In this document: in pieces, positions 44,859 to 56,433 of the stretch | Position numbering within the stretch: the first letter of the stretch is position 1 | Layout of the letters: each line of letters opens with the position of its first letter | Source of the DNA: Pseudomonas fluorescens | GTDB lineage: Bacteria > Pseudomonadota > Gammaproteobacteria > Pseudomonadales > Pseudomonadaceae | Length of the DNA: 64,000 nucleotides | Assembly: GCF_019212185.1 (NCBI RefSeq) | Contig: NZ_CP078138.1 | Location: 2,586,501-2,650,500, forward strand | Reading direction: 5' to 3' | The notes under the pieces: model-generated | Told to the model about the DNA's origin: nothing | What the model saw: only the letters and a program-made list of their open reading frames with translations | The model's database searches: none | Position numbers and translations under genes: made by a program

Positions 44859-46217
44859 ATGACTTTCATTAAAACCGTGTTGGCCGCATCCCTGGCCATG
44901 GTCCTCGCCGCCCAGGCGCAGGCCGCCGTTTCCCCCCAGGAAGCGGCCAATCTGGGCAGCAGCCTGACCCAGGTCGGCGCCGAAAAAGCCGGCAACGCCG
45001 ACGGCTCGATCCCTGCCTACAGCGGCGGCTTGACCACCCCGCCTGCCAGCTACAAGGCCGGCGACAGCATGCGTCCGGACCCGTTCGCCAACGAGAAGCC
45101 GCTGCTGGTAATCGACGGCAAGAACGTCGACCAATACAAGAACCTGCTCAGCGCCACCACCGTCGAACTGGCCAAGCGGTTCCCCAGCTTCCGGGTTGAC
45201 GTCTACCCGACGCACCGCACCGTTTCCCTGCCGCAAGCCGTGCTCGATAACGGCGTGAAAAATGCCAGCGGCGCCAAGTCCCTGGAAGGTGGCCTGGCCA
45301 TCGACAACGTGCTGCCGGGCGTGCCATTTCCGATTCCGCAGTCGGGCAACGAAGCCATGTGGAACTTCCTGCTGCGCTACCAGGGCGTCAGCATCAATTC
45401 CAAGTACGACTCGTGGAACGTCGACTCGGCCGGCGTGGCGAGCCTGGCAACCACCGGGCAGGCCTTCATCTCTTACCCGATCTACGAGAACCTCACACAG
45501 CCGATCAGCAGCGCCGACGTCTACTACCAGATGAAACTGGCCTACACCGGTCCTGCACGTCGCGCCGGCGAGGCGATCATGCTCAAGGACGCGGCCAACC
45601 CGCTGCAGCAACCACGCCGCGCCTGGCAGTACCTGCCAGGTCAACGTCGAGTGAAACTGGCGCCTAGCCTGGCCTACGACACGCCAAACCCGGGTACCGC
45701 CGGTGCGGGTACCTACGATGACGTGTTCGTCTTCAACGGTGCGCTGGACCGCTACGACTGGAAGCTGGTGGGCAAGCAGGAAATGATCGTGCCCTACAAC
45801 ACCTACAAGCTGACCTACGTGCAGGATCCGAAGTCGATCACCACGCCTAACCACCTGGCTCCGGACTTCGTGCGCTGGGAAAAACACCGCGTGTGGGTCG
45901 TCGAAGGCACGCTTAAGGCGGGCGCTCGTCACATCTACCAGAAGCGTCGCTTCTACCTCGATGAAGACAGCTGGACCGCTCTGGCATCCGACCAGTACGA
46001 CGCCCGTGGCCAACTCTACCGTGGTTCGTTCGCCTTCCTCAGCCAGAGCTACGACAAGCAGGTGCCGGATTCCACGCCGTTCATGATCTACGACCTGGTG
46101 GGGGGGGCCTACAACATCAACGGCGTCGTCGGCCCGTACGGCGGCATCAAGTACATCGACCCGCTCTCCAAGGCCCAATGGTCCTCGGAATCCCTGGCTG
46201 GCAGCGGCATTCGCTAA
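44859..46217 (+). CDS. DUF1329 family periplasmic/outer-membrane-associated protein
   Basis: The 452-residue product has a signal peptide ending in AAQAQA before AVSPQEAANLGSSL. Family features include PFPIPQSGNEAMWNFLLRYQG and a C-terminal GAYNINGVVGPYGG. The DUF1302-DUF1329 pair recurs in proteobacterial loci for hydrophobic-compound use, with no proven biochemical role. A LolB/LppX-like lipid-carrier fold has been suggested for such proteins in general, but I cannot show it here. Confidence 0.87.
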   Translation: MTFIKTVLAASLAMVLAAQAQAAVSPQEAANLGSSLTQVGAEKAGNADGSIPAYSGGLTTPPASYKAGDSMRPDPFANEKPLLVIDGKNVDQYKNLLSATTVELAKRFPSFRVDVYPTHRTVSLPQAVLDNGVKNASGAKSLEGGLAIDNVLPGVPFPIPQSGNEAMWNFLLRYQGVSINSKYDSWNVDSAGVASLATTGQAFISYPIYENLTQPISSADVYYQMKLAYTGPARRAGEAIMLKDAANPLQQPRRAWQYLPGQRRVKLAPSLAYDTPNPGTAGAGTYDDVFVFNGALDRYDWKLVGKQEMIVPYNTYKLTYVQDPKSITTPNHLAPDFVRWEKHRVWVVEGTLKAGARHIYQKRRFYLDEDSWTALASDQYDARGQLYRGSFAFLSQSYDKQVPDSTPFMIYDLVGGAYNINGVVGPYGGIKYIDPLSKAQWSSESLAGSGIR

Positions 46218-46244
46218 ACCCACCGCAAAAAATCGTGGGCAGAA

Positions 46245-46358
46245 GAAACCCTGTAGGAGCGAGCCTGCTCGCGAAAAACGTCAACGATAACGCAGGCTGT
46301 CTGGATGCCCGCGTCATCGTTCACGACCATCGCGAGCAGGCTCGCTCCTACAGTGTGT
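46245..46358. repeat. REP pair (BIME) inside the hydrophobic-compound operon
   Basis: An inverted pair CTGTAGGAGCGAGCCTGCTC at about 46250 and GAGCAGGCTCGCTCCTACAG near 46335-46354 separate the DUF1329 and YCF48-like genes. It ends about 15 bases before the next ATG, so a hairpin lies close to the ribosome-binding site and may dampen expression of downstream genes. Confidence 0.8.
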
Positions 46359-46372
46359 TGAGAGGACGCGGT

Positions 46373-47461
46373 ATGGGTTCGAACAAAAAATATCTGAATC
46401 TGGCACTCGGTGTCGTGCTCGGTCTGTCGCAAGGCATCAGCCTTGCGGCCGATTACGTCGACGTGCTGGACCTGCCTGCCCGGGTCAGTGCCCTGGCGAG
46501 CAACAGCCCGTTGTCCGGCATGACCCGCGCCGGTGAGCGCGTGGTGACCGTTGGCCAGCGTGGCCATATTCTGTTTTCCGACGACAACGGCCAGCACTGG
46601 CAACAGGCGAGTGTGCCGGTCAGTGCCGACCTTACGGCGGTAAATTTCCCGACCATCACCCAGGGCTGGGCGGTGGGCAATGACGGCGTGGTGCTGCACA
46701 GCAGCGACGCCGGCGCGACCTGGAGCAAGCAGCTTGACGGTCGGCAGATCGGCGCCTTGCTGGTCGAGCATTACGCGGCGTTGGCCAAGGCCGAGCCGGA
46801 CAACGAACAGTGGGCGTTGCTGGCCGAAGAGGGCCAGCGCCTGGTGGAGCAGGGCGCCGACAAGCCGCTGCTGGATGTGTGGTTTGCCAATGAGCAGACC
46901 GGCTACGTGGTTGGCGTGTTCAACCTGATCCTGCGCACCGACGACGGCGGCCAGAGCTGGACGCCCATGCAGGACCGCACCGACAACCCCCAGGGCTTCC
47001 ACCTCAACGCCATCGCCTCTACCGGTGACGCGCTGTACATCGCCGGCGAGCAGGGCCTGTTGCGCAAGTGGGACACCGCCAGCCAGCGGTTTGCCGCGCT
47101 GCAAACACCCTATCAGGGCAGCTTTTTCGGCGTGCTCGGCAAGCCCGGCGAAGTGCTGGTCTACGGCCTGCGCGGCAACGTCCTGCGCAGTACCGATGGC
47201 GGGCAGAGCTGGACTGCACTGGACAGTGGCCTGCACATCAGCCTCACCGCTGGCCTGATCGATGCCCAGGGCAATTACCGATTGTTCACCCAAGGCGGAC
47301 AGATGCTGGTCAGCCAGGGCAGCGGCGCGCAACTTAAGCTAATGACGCAACCGGCACCGATTCCGGTGGCCGGCGCGACGCAATCCGCCACGGGCGCGCT
47401 TGTGGTCGCGGGCAGCCGTGGCGCGCGCACGTTGGCGATCGATCCAGCCCTCGAACCCTAA
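46373..47461 (+). CDS. YCF48-like beta-propeller protein
   Basis: A 362-residue product started at ATG 46373 (MGSNKKYLNLAL; AGAGGA upstream). The signal peptide ends near GISLAA before DYVDVLDLP. Several propeller blades with the ILFSDDNGQHWQQA and LRSTDGGQSWTALD type motifs are visible, so it is a Ycf48/BNR-like repeat protein in the periplasm. It lies between DUF1329 and the RND transporter and probably is a structural or chaperone component of the transport assembly; its exact job is unknown. Confidence 0.83.
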   Translation: MGSNKKYLNLALGVVLGLSQGISLAADYVDVLDLPARVSALASNSPLSGMTRAGERVVTVGQRGHILFSDDNGQHWQQASVPVSADLTAVNFPTITQGWAVGNDGVVLHSSDAGATWSKQLDGRQIGALLVEHYAALAKAEPDNEQWALLAEEGQRLVEQGADKPLLDVWFANEQTGYVVGVFNLILRTDDGGQSWTPMQDRTDNPQGFHLNAIASTGDALYIAGEQGLLRKWDTASQRFAALQTPYQGSFFGVLGKPGEVLVYGLRGNVLRSTDGGQSWTALDSGLHISLTAGLIDAQGNYRLFTQGGQMLVSQGSGAQLKLMTQPAPIPVAGATQSATGALVVAGSRGARTLAIDPALEP

Positions 47462-47477
47462 GAGCGAGAACCCAGAC

Positions 47478-49997
47478 ATGGGCACTATCAAACAAGACGC
47501 CATGCCGGTCATTCGCGACCTGCGTGACTTCGATCGTAACTCCGGCAACCGCCTGGAACGCCTGGTGTTCAACTACCGGCCGTTGTTCATGCTGCTGATG
47601 GCCGTGGCCACGGTGGTGTTCGCGTTCATGGCGGTGACCCGCCTGGAGCTGCGCCCCAGCTTCGAAAAAATGATCCCGCAGAGCCAGCCGTACATCCAGA
47701 ATTTCCTGGAAAATCGCGCCTCCCTGCGCGGCCTGGGCAACTCGGTGCGGGTGGTGGTGGAGAACACCCAGGGCGATATTTTCGACCCCGGTTACCTCAA
47801 CGTGCTCAAGCAGGTCAACGACCAGCTGTTCCTCACCGAAGGCGTCGACCGCGCCTGGATGAAGTCGCTGTGGAGCCCGGCGGTACGCTGGACCGAAGTC
47901 ACCGAAGAGGGCTTCCAGGGTGGCCCGGTGATGCCCGACACCTACGAGGGCAAGCCGGAACAGATCGAACAACTGCGGCAGAACATTGCCCGCGCCGGCA
48001 TCGTCGGCAGCCTGGTGGCCAGCGACTTCAAATCGAGCATGTTGATCATCCCGCTACTCGACAAGGCCGCCGCCGGTGGCCAGCCGATCAACTACCACGC
48101 CTTCTCGCGGATGCTTGAAGAAGAGCTACGGGACAAGATCGAATTCGCCGGCGACAGCGCCGCGCGCAAGGCCGGGGAGGAGGGCAAGGGGCCGTACAAG
48201 GTGCGGGTGATCGGTTTCGCCAAACTGATGGGCGACCTGATCGACGGGCTGATCCAGGTGATGATGTTCTTCGCCCTGGCGGTGGTCACTTCGCTGGTGA
48301 TCATTTATGCCTACACCCGTTGCGTGCGCAGCACTTTGCTGGTGGTCGGCTGCTCGCTGATCGCGGTGGTCTGGCAGCTGGGCATCGTCGCCTGGCTCGG
48401 CTACGTGATCGACCCGTACTCGGTGCTGGTGCCGTTCCTGATCTTCGCCATCGGCGTGTCCCACGCCGCGCAGAAGATGAACGGCATCATGCAGGACATC
48501 GCCCGTGGCACCCATAAACTGATCGCCGCGCGCTACACCTTTCGCCGCCTGTTCATCGCCGGAGTCACCGCGCTGCTGGCCGACGCCGTGGGGTTCGCGG
48601 TGCTGATGCTGATCGATATCCCGGTGATCCAGGACCTGGCAATCAGCGCCAGCATCGGTGTCGCGGTGCTGATCTTCACCTCGCTGCTGCTGATGCCGGT
48701 GGCGCTGTCCTATGTCGGCGTCGGCGCCAAGGCTGCCGAGCGCGCGCTGAAAATCGACAGCCGCGCCGACCACCACAAGGGCTTCGGCAAACTCTGGGAC
48801 CTGCTCGACCGCTTCACCACCCGCAAGTGGGCCACCGGTGCGGTGCTGGTCGGGCTGTTGATGGGCATCGGCGGCTTCATGGTCAGCCTGCACCTGAAGG
48901 TCGGCGACCTGGAAAGCGGTGCTCCCGAGTTGCGCGCCGACTCCCGCTATAACCGCGACAACGCCTACATCACCCAGCACTACGCGCTGTCCAGCGACCT
49001 GTTCGCGGTGATGATCAAGACCCCGCCGGAAGGCTGCCTCAACTACCAGACCCTGGTCCTCGCCGACCGCCTGGCCTGGGAACTGCAGCAGTATCCGGGG
49101 GTGCAGGCCAGTGCTTCGCTGGTTAACGCGGTACGCCAGATCACCGCCGGCACCTACGAAGGTAACCCCAAACTCAACAGCATCCAGCGCAACCAGGACG
49201 TGTTGAACTACGCCGCGCAGCAGGCCTCGGTCAACTCGCCGGAGCTGTTCAACAACAACTGCTCGCTGATGCCGGTGATCACTTTCCTCAAGGACCACAA
49301 GGCCGAAACCCTCGACGCCGTGGTCGCCATCGCCGACAAGTTCGCCAAGGAGAACAGCAGCCCGGACCGCCAGTTCCTGCTGGCCGCCGGCAGCGCCGGG
49401 ATCGAAGCTGCGACGAACATCGTCGTGCGCGAGGCCAACCGCAGCATGCTGTTGTACGTGTATGCGGCGGTGACCCTGTTCTGCCTGATCACCTTCCGCA
49501 GCTGGCGCGCGACCCTGGTGGCGCTGCTGCCGCTGGTACTGACCTCGATCCTCTGCGAAGCGCTGATGGTCGCTATGGGCATCGGCGTCAAAGTCGCCAC
49601 ACTGCCGGTGATCGCCCTCGGCGTCGGCATTGGCGTCGACTACGCGCTGTACCTGCTCAGCGTGCAACTGCACTTCCAGCGGCAGGGCCTGCCGTTGTCC
49701 GAGGCCTACCGCAATGCGGTGTCGTTCACCGGGCGGGTGGTCGGGCTGGTGGGCATCACCCTGGCCGCTGGCGTGGTGTGCTGGGTGTGGTCGCCGATCA
49801 AGTTCCAGGCCGACATGGGCATCCTGCTGACCTTCATGTTCCTGTGGAACATGCTCGGCGCGCTGATCCTGATTCCGGCGCTGTCGTACTTCCTGTTGCG
49901 CGAGCGCGTGCCTGCCGTGGCCCCCGTCACGCCCGCCGTCTTCACCGAAACCACTGAACGTCCTGGCGTGCCCCATGCCATGACCACTTCCGAGTAA
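47478..49997 (+). CDS. RND superfamily (MMPL/hydrophobe exporter type) transporter
   Basis: The 839-residue product begins MGTIKQDAMPVIRDLRDF. It has two repeats of a cytoplasmic-N membrane helix, large periplasmic loop and five-helix bundle, as in the MMPL/HAE3-type RND transporters of lipids and other hydrophobic compounds. The two helical blocks lie around residues 255-415 and 690-815, with VGIGVDYALYLLSVQ in the second as a typical proton-relay region. It probably moves the hydrophobic substrate across the inner membrane in concert with the DUF1302/DUF1329 proteins. Confidence 0.9.
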   Translation: MGTIKQDAMPVIRDLRDFDRNSGNRLERLVFNYRPLFMLLMAVATVVFAFMAVTRLELRPSFEKMIPQSQPYIQNFLENRASLRGLGNSVRVVVENTQGDIFDPGYLNVLKQVNDQLFLTEGVDRAWMKSLWSPAVRWTEVTEEGFQGGPVMPDTYEGKPEQIEQLRQNIARAGIVGSLVASDFKSSMLIIPLLDKAAAGGQPINYHAFSRMLEEELRDKIEFAGDSAARKAGEEGKGPYKVRVIGFAKLMGDLIDGLIQVMMFFALAVVTSLVIIYAYTRCVRSTLLVVGCSLIAVVWQLGIVAWLGYVIDPYSVLVPFLIFAIGVSHAAQKMNGIMQDIARGTHKLIAARYTFRRLFIAGVTALLADAVGFAVLMLIDIPVIQDLAISASIGVAVLIFTSLLLMPVALSYVGVGAKAAERALKIDSRADHHKGFGKLWDLLDRFTTRKWATGAVLVGLLMGIGGFMVSLHLKVGDLESGAPELRADSRYNRDNAYITQHYALSSDLFAVMIKTPPEGCLNYQTLVLADRLAWELQQYPGVQASASLVNAVRQITAGTYEGNPKLNSIQRNQDVLNYAAQQASVNSPELFNNNCSLMPVITFLKDHKAETLDAVVAIADKFAKENSSPDRQFLLAAGSAGIEAATNIVVREANRSMLLYVYAAVTLFCLITFRSWRATLVALLPLVLTSILCEALMVAMGIGVKVATLPVIALGVGIGVDYALYLLSVQLHFQRQGLPLSEAYRNAVSFTGRVVGLVGITLAAGVVCWVWSPIKFQADMGILLTFMFLWNMLGALILIPALSYFLLRERVPAVAPVTPAVFTETTERPGVPHAMTTSE

Positions 49998-50004
49998 GCC
50001 AACA

Positions 50005-51783
<1,779 letters not shown>

Positions 51784-51806
51784 GTGCCAGGACAAGGAAC
51801 CCCCGC

Positions 51807-53453
51807 ATGATCACCACCAAAATCATTCCGCCGGCCGAGGGCGCCTACGCCTACCCGTTGCTGATCAAGCAATTGCTGCTGTCCGGCGTGCGCTACGAGC
51901 CGGGCCGCGAGATCGTCTACGCCGACAAACTGCGCTACAGCTACCAGACCCTCAACCAGCGCATCCGCAAACTGGCCAACGCCCTGACCGCCGCCGGGGT
52001 CAAGGCCGGCGACACCGTGGCCATGCTCGACTGGGACAGCCATCGTTATCTGGAGTGCTTCTTCGCCGTGCCGATGATCGGCGCGGTGCTGCACACGGTG
52101 AACATTCGCCTGTCAGCGGAGCAGGTGCTCTACACCATGAACCACGCCGAGGACGACCTGGTGCTGGTGCATGATGACTTCCTGCCGCTGATGGAGCAGA
52201 TCCAGGACCGCCTGACCACGGTCAAAGGCTTCGTGCAACTGAGCGACGACCCGCAGCCGACCCGCACGGCGCTGCCGGTGCTCGGTGAGTACGAGCAACG
52301 GCTGGACGCCGCGGTCGACCAGTACGACTTCCCCGACTTCGACGAAAATTCGGTGGCGACTCTGTTCTACACCACCGGCACTACTGGCGACCCGAAGGGC
52401 GTGTACTTCAGCCATCGGCAACTGGTGCTGCACACCCTGAACGCCGTCGGCACCCTGGGTGCCTATCAGGGCCAGCCGCTGCTGCGCTCCGACGACGTGT
52501 ACATGCCGATCACCCCGATGTTCCATGTGCACGCCTGGGGCGTGCCCTACGTCGCCACGCTGATGGGGCTGAAACAGGTCTATCCGGGCCGCTACGAACC
52601 CAACCGCCTGGTGCAGTTGTACCGCGAGGAAAAGGTCAGCTTCTCCCACTGCGTGCCGACCATCCTGCAGATGATCCTGCACTGCGACGAGGGCAAGCAG
52701 GCCCGTTTCGACGGCTGGAAAATGCTCCTCGGCGGCAGCGCCTTGCCCTTGGGCATCGCCAGCGAAGCCAGCGCCAAGGGCATACGGGTGCACGCCGGCT
52801 ACGGCATGTCGGAGACCTGTCCGCTGCTGTGCCTGACCCACCTGCGCGACGCCGACCGGGCGTTGTCCATGGAGGAGCAACTGCCGACGCGGATCAAGAC
52901 CGGCACCACGGTGCCCATGGTCGACCTGAAAATCATCGACGCCAATGGCAACGATGTGGTCCACGACGGTGAGTCACTCGGCGAAATCGTCGTCCGTGCC
53001 CCCTGGTTGACCCAGGGCTATTTGAAGGCGCCGGACAAGGGCGCCGAACTCTGGCAGGGCGGCTGGCTGCACACCGGCGACATGGCCTCGATCGATGCCT
53101 TGGGCGGGGTGGAAATCAAGGACCGGATCAAGGACGTGATCAAGACCGGCGGCGAATGGATCAGCTCCCTGGAACTGGAAAGCCTGATCAGCGAGCACGC
53201 AGCGGTGCTGTCGGTGGCGGTGGTGGGGATTGCCGACGATCAGTGGGGCGAACGGCCGATGGCCATGGTGGTGTGTGAACCCGGCCAGTACCTCGACCGC
53301 AAGATCCTCGAAACCCACTTGCAGGGCTTCGTCGAATGCGGGCGAATCAACAAGTGGGCGATTCCCAAGCAGTTCAAGTTCGTTGCCGAGATCCCCAAGA
53401 CCAGTGTTGGCAAGATCAACAAAAAGTTGATTCGCGAAAGCGTGCTGGATTGA
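51807..53453 (+). CDS. long/medium-chain acyl-CoA ligase
   Basis: The 548-residue product starts [17 protein letters not shown] with AAGGA upstream. It has the ATP motif [17 protein letters not shown], the GYGMSETCP motif, the [16 protein letters not shown] hinge and the catalytic lysine near [10 protein letters not shown]. It activates a fatty or other carboxylic acid as its CoA thioester. It is the last gene of the operon, ended by the hairpin at 53459-53486. Confidence 0.93.
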   Translation: MITTKIIPPAEGAYAYPLLIKQLLLSGVRYEPGREIVYADKLRYSYQTLNQRIRKLANALTAAGVKAGDTVAMLDWDSHRYLECFFAVPMIGAVLHTVNIRLSAEQVLYTMNHAEDDLVLVHDDFLPLMEQIQDRLTTVKGFVQLSDDPQPTRTALPVLGEYEQRLDAAVDQYDFPDFDENSVATLFYTTGTTGDPKGVYFSHRQLVLHTLNAVGTLGAYQGQPLLRSDDVYMPITPMFHVHAWGVPYVATLMGLKQVYPGRYEPNRLVQLYREEKVSFSHCVPTILQMILHCDEGKQARFDGWKMLLGGSALPLGIASEASAKGIRVHAGYGMSETCPLLCLTHLRDADRALSMEEQLPTRIKTGTTVPMVDLKIIDANGNDVVHDGESLGEIVVRAPWLTQGYLKAPDKGAELWQGGWLHTGDMASIDALGGVEIKDRIKDVIKTGGEWISSLELESLISEHAAVLSVAVVGIADDQWGERPMAMVVCEPGQYLDRKILETHLQGFVECGRINKWAIPKQFKFVAEIPKTSVGKINKKLIRESVLD

Positions 53454-53458
53454 CAGAC

Positions 53459-53486
53459 CGTGTGGCGAGGTCATCCTCGCCACACG
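53459..53486. terminator. bidirectional hairpin between convergent genes
   Basis: CGTGTGGCGAGG at 53459-53470 and CCTCGCCACACG at 53475-53486 make a perfect 12-bp stem with a 4-base loop. It separates the acyl-CoA ligase from the convergent minus-strand outer-membrane-like gene; only a short T run follows on the plus side. Confidence 0.75.
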
Positions 53487-53492
53487 CCAGGT

Positions 53493-54239
53493 TTAAAAAA
53501 CTACCCCCAGTTTGCCGCCAATTTCATCACGCACCTGTTTGTCGTAGTCGCTGTGAGTGAACTGCCCGTCAAGGTCATAGTTGAAGCGGTTGTAATACAC
53601 CATGGCAATGATCGGCAGGTCGCCCTGTTGATTGAACAGCAGGCTGAGTTCGATGTAAGGGTCGGTACTGTCTTTCAAATCCTCGCGTTCATTGTCGACA
53701 CCGTGGATATTCAGTTGCGCATCACCCTGGATCGACTGGCGAACACCGACTTCCACCCGAAAGGTCGCATCGCTGAACAGGTGGTTGTAACCCGCCGCCG
53801 CTTTAACGAAGGGCGTCCGACTGGTGAGATCAATGTCGTATTTGTTATAGCCCGGATCGAAGCGGTTCCACTTGTAACCCGCCCCCAGCAAACCATCGAC
53901 AAAGTTGCTTGAATCCAGCGCCATTCGCCAGCCCACATCGAGGTCGACCTGACTGTCCTCAACCTTCTGTCCCTGCTTTTCCGAGTACTGCCCGGTGATC
54001 TCGGCCAGAAAAAACAGCCCGTCGTGGGCGGTCATCTTGTTGCCGTAATTCAGAAATAACCCGCCTTCTGGCATGCGCTCGGTTTGCGTGCTGCGTTGCC
54101 CTTTGAACTCGAGTTCGCTGTAGCTGCCCAGTACACCAAAGGACAGAACCGGATCCGCGGACAGTGCCGCATGACAAGTTGCGGGTGCATTTAAAACAAC
54201 CAAAATGCAGGCAACAGCAATGGGAATGGATTTGTTCAT
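53493..54239 (-). CDS. probable outer-membrane beta-barrel protein
   Basis: The 248-residue product has a signal peptide (MNKSIPIAVACILVVLNAPA, cleaved near CHAALSA) followed by alternating-residue beta strands with many aromatic residues and a C-terminal ...GGKLGVVF ending in Phe, as in small barrels. No family was recognised. It is convergent with the acyl-CoA operon but could work independently. Its left border and the short DNA before the immunity array give no more context. Confidence 0.72.
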   Translation of the reverse strand: MNKSIPIAVACILVVLNAPATCHAALSADPVLSFGVLGSYSELEFKGQRSTQTERMPEGGLFLNYGNKMTAHDGLFFLAEITGQYSEKQGQKVEDSQVDLDVGWRMALDSSNFVDGLLGAGYKWNRFDPGYNKYDIDLTSRTPFVKAAAGYNHLFSDATFRVEVGVRQSIQGDAQLNIHGVDNEREDLKDSTDPYIELSLLFNQQGDLPIIAMVYYNRFNYDLDGQFTHSDYDKQVRDEIGGKLGVVF

Positions 54240-54601
54240 AAGAACACCATTGACATGCCGCGGGTCCGGTGTGGATTCGCTCTTAAGTCGAATGTAGTTG
54301 GTTTCTGTAAGTTGTTTTTTTCGTGCAAGTAAATGGCGACGAACGGTGGTGGTATTCTGGATCCAAGTTGGGTTGGGTGCCTGTTTTTGTTGGGTGTGGA
54401 CGGTTTATTTATTTTTTGTGGGTGGAGTTAGTTGAGGTGGTTGTGGGAGAGGGGGGTGGTTTTTTATTGGCGTCAGAAAGGGGAAGTGTCTGGTTTTGTG
54501 TAACGTGGGTGGTACGTAGGGTGCTCAGAGATATTGCCTCTATGTCGCGAGCCAAGGCGTTCGTCAGACCAGTCTCTGGCCGATGCGAGGGGGGTGTGGA
54601 G
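54240..54601. other. intergenic region, no gene seen
   Basis: The 362 bases are G/T-rich on the plus strand and AT-richer than the metabolic genes to the left, marking the start of the immunity array's unusual composition. I see no gene, REP or terminator of note. Confidence 0.5.
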
Positions 54602-54991
54602 TTATTTCAGAATTCCTGATTTTCTGAGAAAAAGTAGTACGAACATGCCAATGAGTAAAATGATGAATGTCCAGTGGATGATAATCATTTTGCTTTTTAG
54701 TTCCGCTGGGAAGTTTTTTATGTCATCTGCTTGGACGGTGCCATGCTTGATGTACAGATTTGGAAATGTGAGGGCTCCAGAGATTTCACCAATCAACAGA
54801 AACTTCCCCCAAGGCCCTATTTCACTTAGTGGAATCAATGTTTTGCTCATTGAGCATTTTTTTAGGTGGTCCAGCATATACTCCAACTTAGTGTATGCCA
54901 GGTGTAGGCTAACACCTATCATTATGAAAATACCTCCGAAGTCCAATAGTCCTAAGGTGACGAATATTTTGTCGGCTGTGCTTATAGTCAT
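54602..54991 (-). CDS. small membrane protein, immunity array, group B second copy
   Basis: A 129-residue protein with about three membrane segments. It is closely similar to the group B protein at 57597-57986: both begin M[ST]IS.ADKIF, share LHLAYTK, GPWGKFLL and KNFPA.LK, and end in LRKSGILK. It lies last in the array behind a PAAR effector, so a membrane-bound immunity role is likely. It may guard the inner membrane against a pore-forming domain. Confidence 0.72.
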   Translation of the reverse strand: MTISTADKIFVTLGLLDFGGIFIMIGVSLHLAYTKLEYMLDHLKKCSMSKTLIPLSEIGPWGKFLLIGEISGALTFPNLYIKHGTVQADDIKNFPAELKSKMIIIHWTFIILLIGMFVLLFLRKSGILK

Positions 54992-55121
54992 GTTTTTACC
55001 TTGTACAGCGTGAAGTGTTTATCTGTTGAATTCGCGAAAGTGTTGATAGAGTTGGAGGGGTTGAGCGATTTCTGCAATAAGGGTCAGAGAATATAGGTGG
55101 TTGATTTTTTCTGGGTGGCTG

Positions 55122-55511
55122 TCAGAGCTCATAGGCTTCTATTATTTCCGCTAAGCCTACAAACATTGTCAAAGAGGTTAAAAGGGTTAAAGCGCTCCAG
55201 TGCAATGCGACGAGTTTTTTCTTTATAGGACTTGGAAGGCGCTCTAAATCTTCGGTACGGATACCTCCGCGCTTAAGGTAAAAGCCAGGGAAGGTCACGA
55301 TTCCTGAAATTCCTCCGATCAGCAGTAATCTTCCCCATGGGCCGCCGGAGTTGAGAAATGCTCGGTCCCTGATTGCTGAACTATCCCTCAGAAGGTCCAG
55401 CAACAAGTCCATCTTGGTGTAAGCCATGTGTAGCGCTATCGCAATCCAAATCCACATTCCAACAATAGCTAGCCCACAGAGCAAACTGACAACAGTCATG
55501 GCGGTGGTCAT
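55122..55511 (-). CDS. small membrane protein, immunity array, group A second copy
   Basis: A 129-residue protein with membrane segments near residues 8-28, 60-80 and 98-118. It resembles the first array gene at 58064-58453 along its whole length (MTTAMT start; SLLCGL; HMAYTKMDL; GPWG.LLLIGG; AEIIEA near the end). The A and B copies at both ends of the array suggest a block duplication. Immunity to the PAAR effector is inferred. Confidence 0.72.
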   Translation of the reverse strand: MTTAMTVVSLLCGLAIVGMWIWIAIALHMAYTKMDLLLDLLRDSSAIRDRAFLNSGGPWGRLLLIGGISGIVTFPGFYLKRGGIRTEDLERLPSPIKKKLVALHWSALTLLTSLTMFVGLAEIIEAYEL

Positions 55512-55608
55512 ATGATATGCTCATGGATTAGTTCGATCATGTATTTTCATTAGTTTCACTGAGAGTCTCCCTGCAATACTAAGTTATTTTCTGCAAAGGG
55601 TTAGGTCG

Positions 55609-55974
55609 TTAATAGGAAATGGCAAGCATCCAGGCTGCACTTACCATTAGCATCGTTATTTCGATCTTAAGCAGGCGTTTCAAGTGAGGGGGGAAGTTGG
55701 ATACATCATCGCGGTCAAAATCCCCTAGGCGAATATAAGACGTCGGAAACATGATCATTCCTGCGATTTTATTGATCAGAAGCATGCCTCCGAACCAGCC
55801 CTGTTTTCGTAGAGTCTTACCCCAGATATACATGTAGCGGCTGTTGGGGAGGGCGCTAATCATGGAGTCTAGGTGTCGACGGATCAGGTACAGGTTGAAC
55901 AGGATTTTAAAGGTGAATAAAAAAAATGGTCCGGCTAAAAGCAAGAGTGATAACCATGATGTCTCCATTGTCAT
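55609..55974 (-). CDS. small membrane protein, immunity array, group C
   Basis: A 121-residue product started at ATG 55974 (MTMETSWLSLLLLAGP); an ATG at 55968 is also possible. The group C core is LYLIRRHLD, ALPNSRYMYIW, QGWFGGMLL, KIAGMIMFP, and FPPHLKRLLKI. It lies 11 bases after the stop of the neighbouring group C gene. It has about three membrane segments and no catalytic motif. Confidence 0.7.
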   Translation of the reverse strand: MTMETSWLSLLLLAGPFFLFTFKILFNLYLIRRHLDSMISALPNSRYMYIWGKTLRKQGWFGGMLLINKIAGMIMFPTSYIRLGDFDRDDVSNFPPHLKRLLKIEITMLMVSAAWMLAISY

Positions 55975-55985
55975 GTCTCTGGACT

Positions 55986-56369
55986 CTATCCTTTCACTAT
56001 TGGCGGCCCGCATGGGGCAAAAAGCCAAACACCACTGATCACCAGTATGACTGCCTTGATTTTCAAAAGTCGCTTTAGGTGAGTTGGGAGGTTTTTTTCA
56101 TCATTAGGATCCAGATCCCCCATGCGAATTGAAATGCGGGGCATCATTACCATGCTCGCAATCTTCGCCACGAGCATTAGGCATCCCAACCACCCTTGGT
56201 TCCGTAAGCCAGGTCCCCAAATGTAGATGTGACGACTATTCTTCAGAGCCTCCATCATCGTGTCCAGATGACGGCCCAGGTACAGGGAGTACGCGATCCC
56301 TAATGTCCCCAACAAAAGCGGTCCTCCGTTGCAGGCGAGGACCGCCCATGTCGGCCAGTTATTACTCAT
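55986..56369 (-). CDS. small membrane protein, immunity array, divergent group C
   Basis: The 127-residue product MSNNWPTWAVLACNGGPLL shares the group C core (LGRHLDTMMEALKNSRHIYIW; QGWLGCLML; LPTHLKRLLKI) but has its own N-terminus and an unusual short tail CGPPIVKG. Its neighbouring decayed relative at 56841-56994 shows that more copies of this type once existed. Inferred immunity protein. Confidence 0.7.
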   Translation of the reverse strand: MSNNWPTWAVLACNGGPLLLGTLGIAYSLYLGRHLDTMMEALKNSRHIYIWGPGLRNQGWLGCLMLVAKIASMVMMPRISIRMGDLDPNDEKNLPTHLKRLLKIKAVILVISGVWLFAPCGPPIVKG

Positions 56370-56433
56370 CGAGTAATTTCATCCGAACAATGTGTAAAAG
56401 AATGGGTTGATCTCCCGTAAAGTTGTCTAGCGC

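Noticed and set aside
42711..46223. A very long open frame (1170 codons) on the minus strand across the DUF1302/DUF1329 genes
   Set aside because: It is a shadow of high-GC coding DNA on the plus strand; its protein is repetitive V/G/R/H-rich without a family, and the plus-strand genes have signal peptides and ribosome-binding sites.
48126..49976. A 616-codon minus-strand frame opposite the RND transporter
   Set aside because: Low-complexity His/Gln/Asp-rich translation and a well-defined 12-helix transporter on the other strand.
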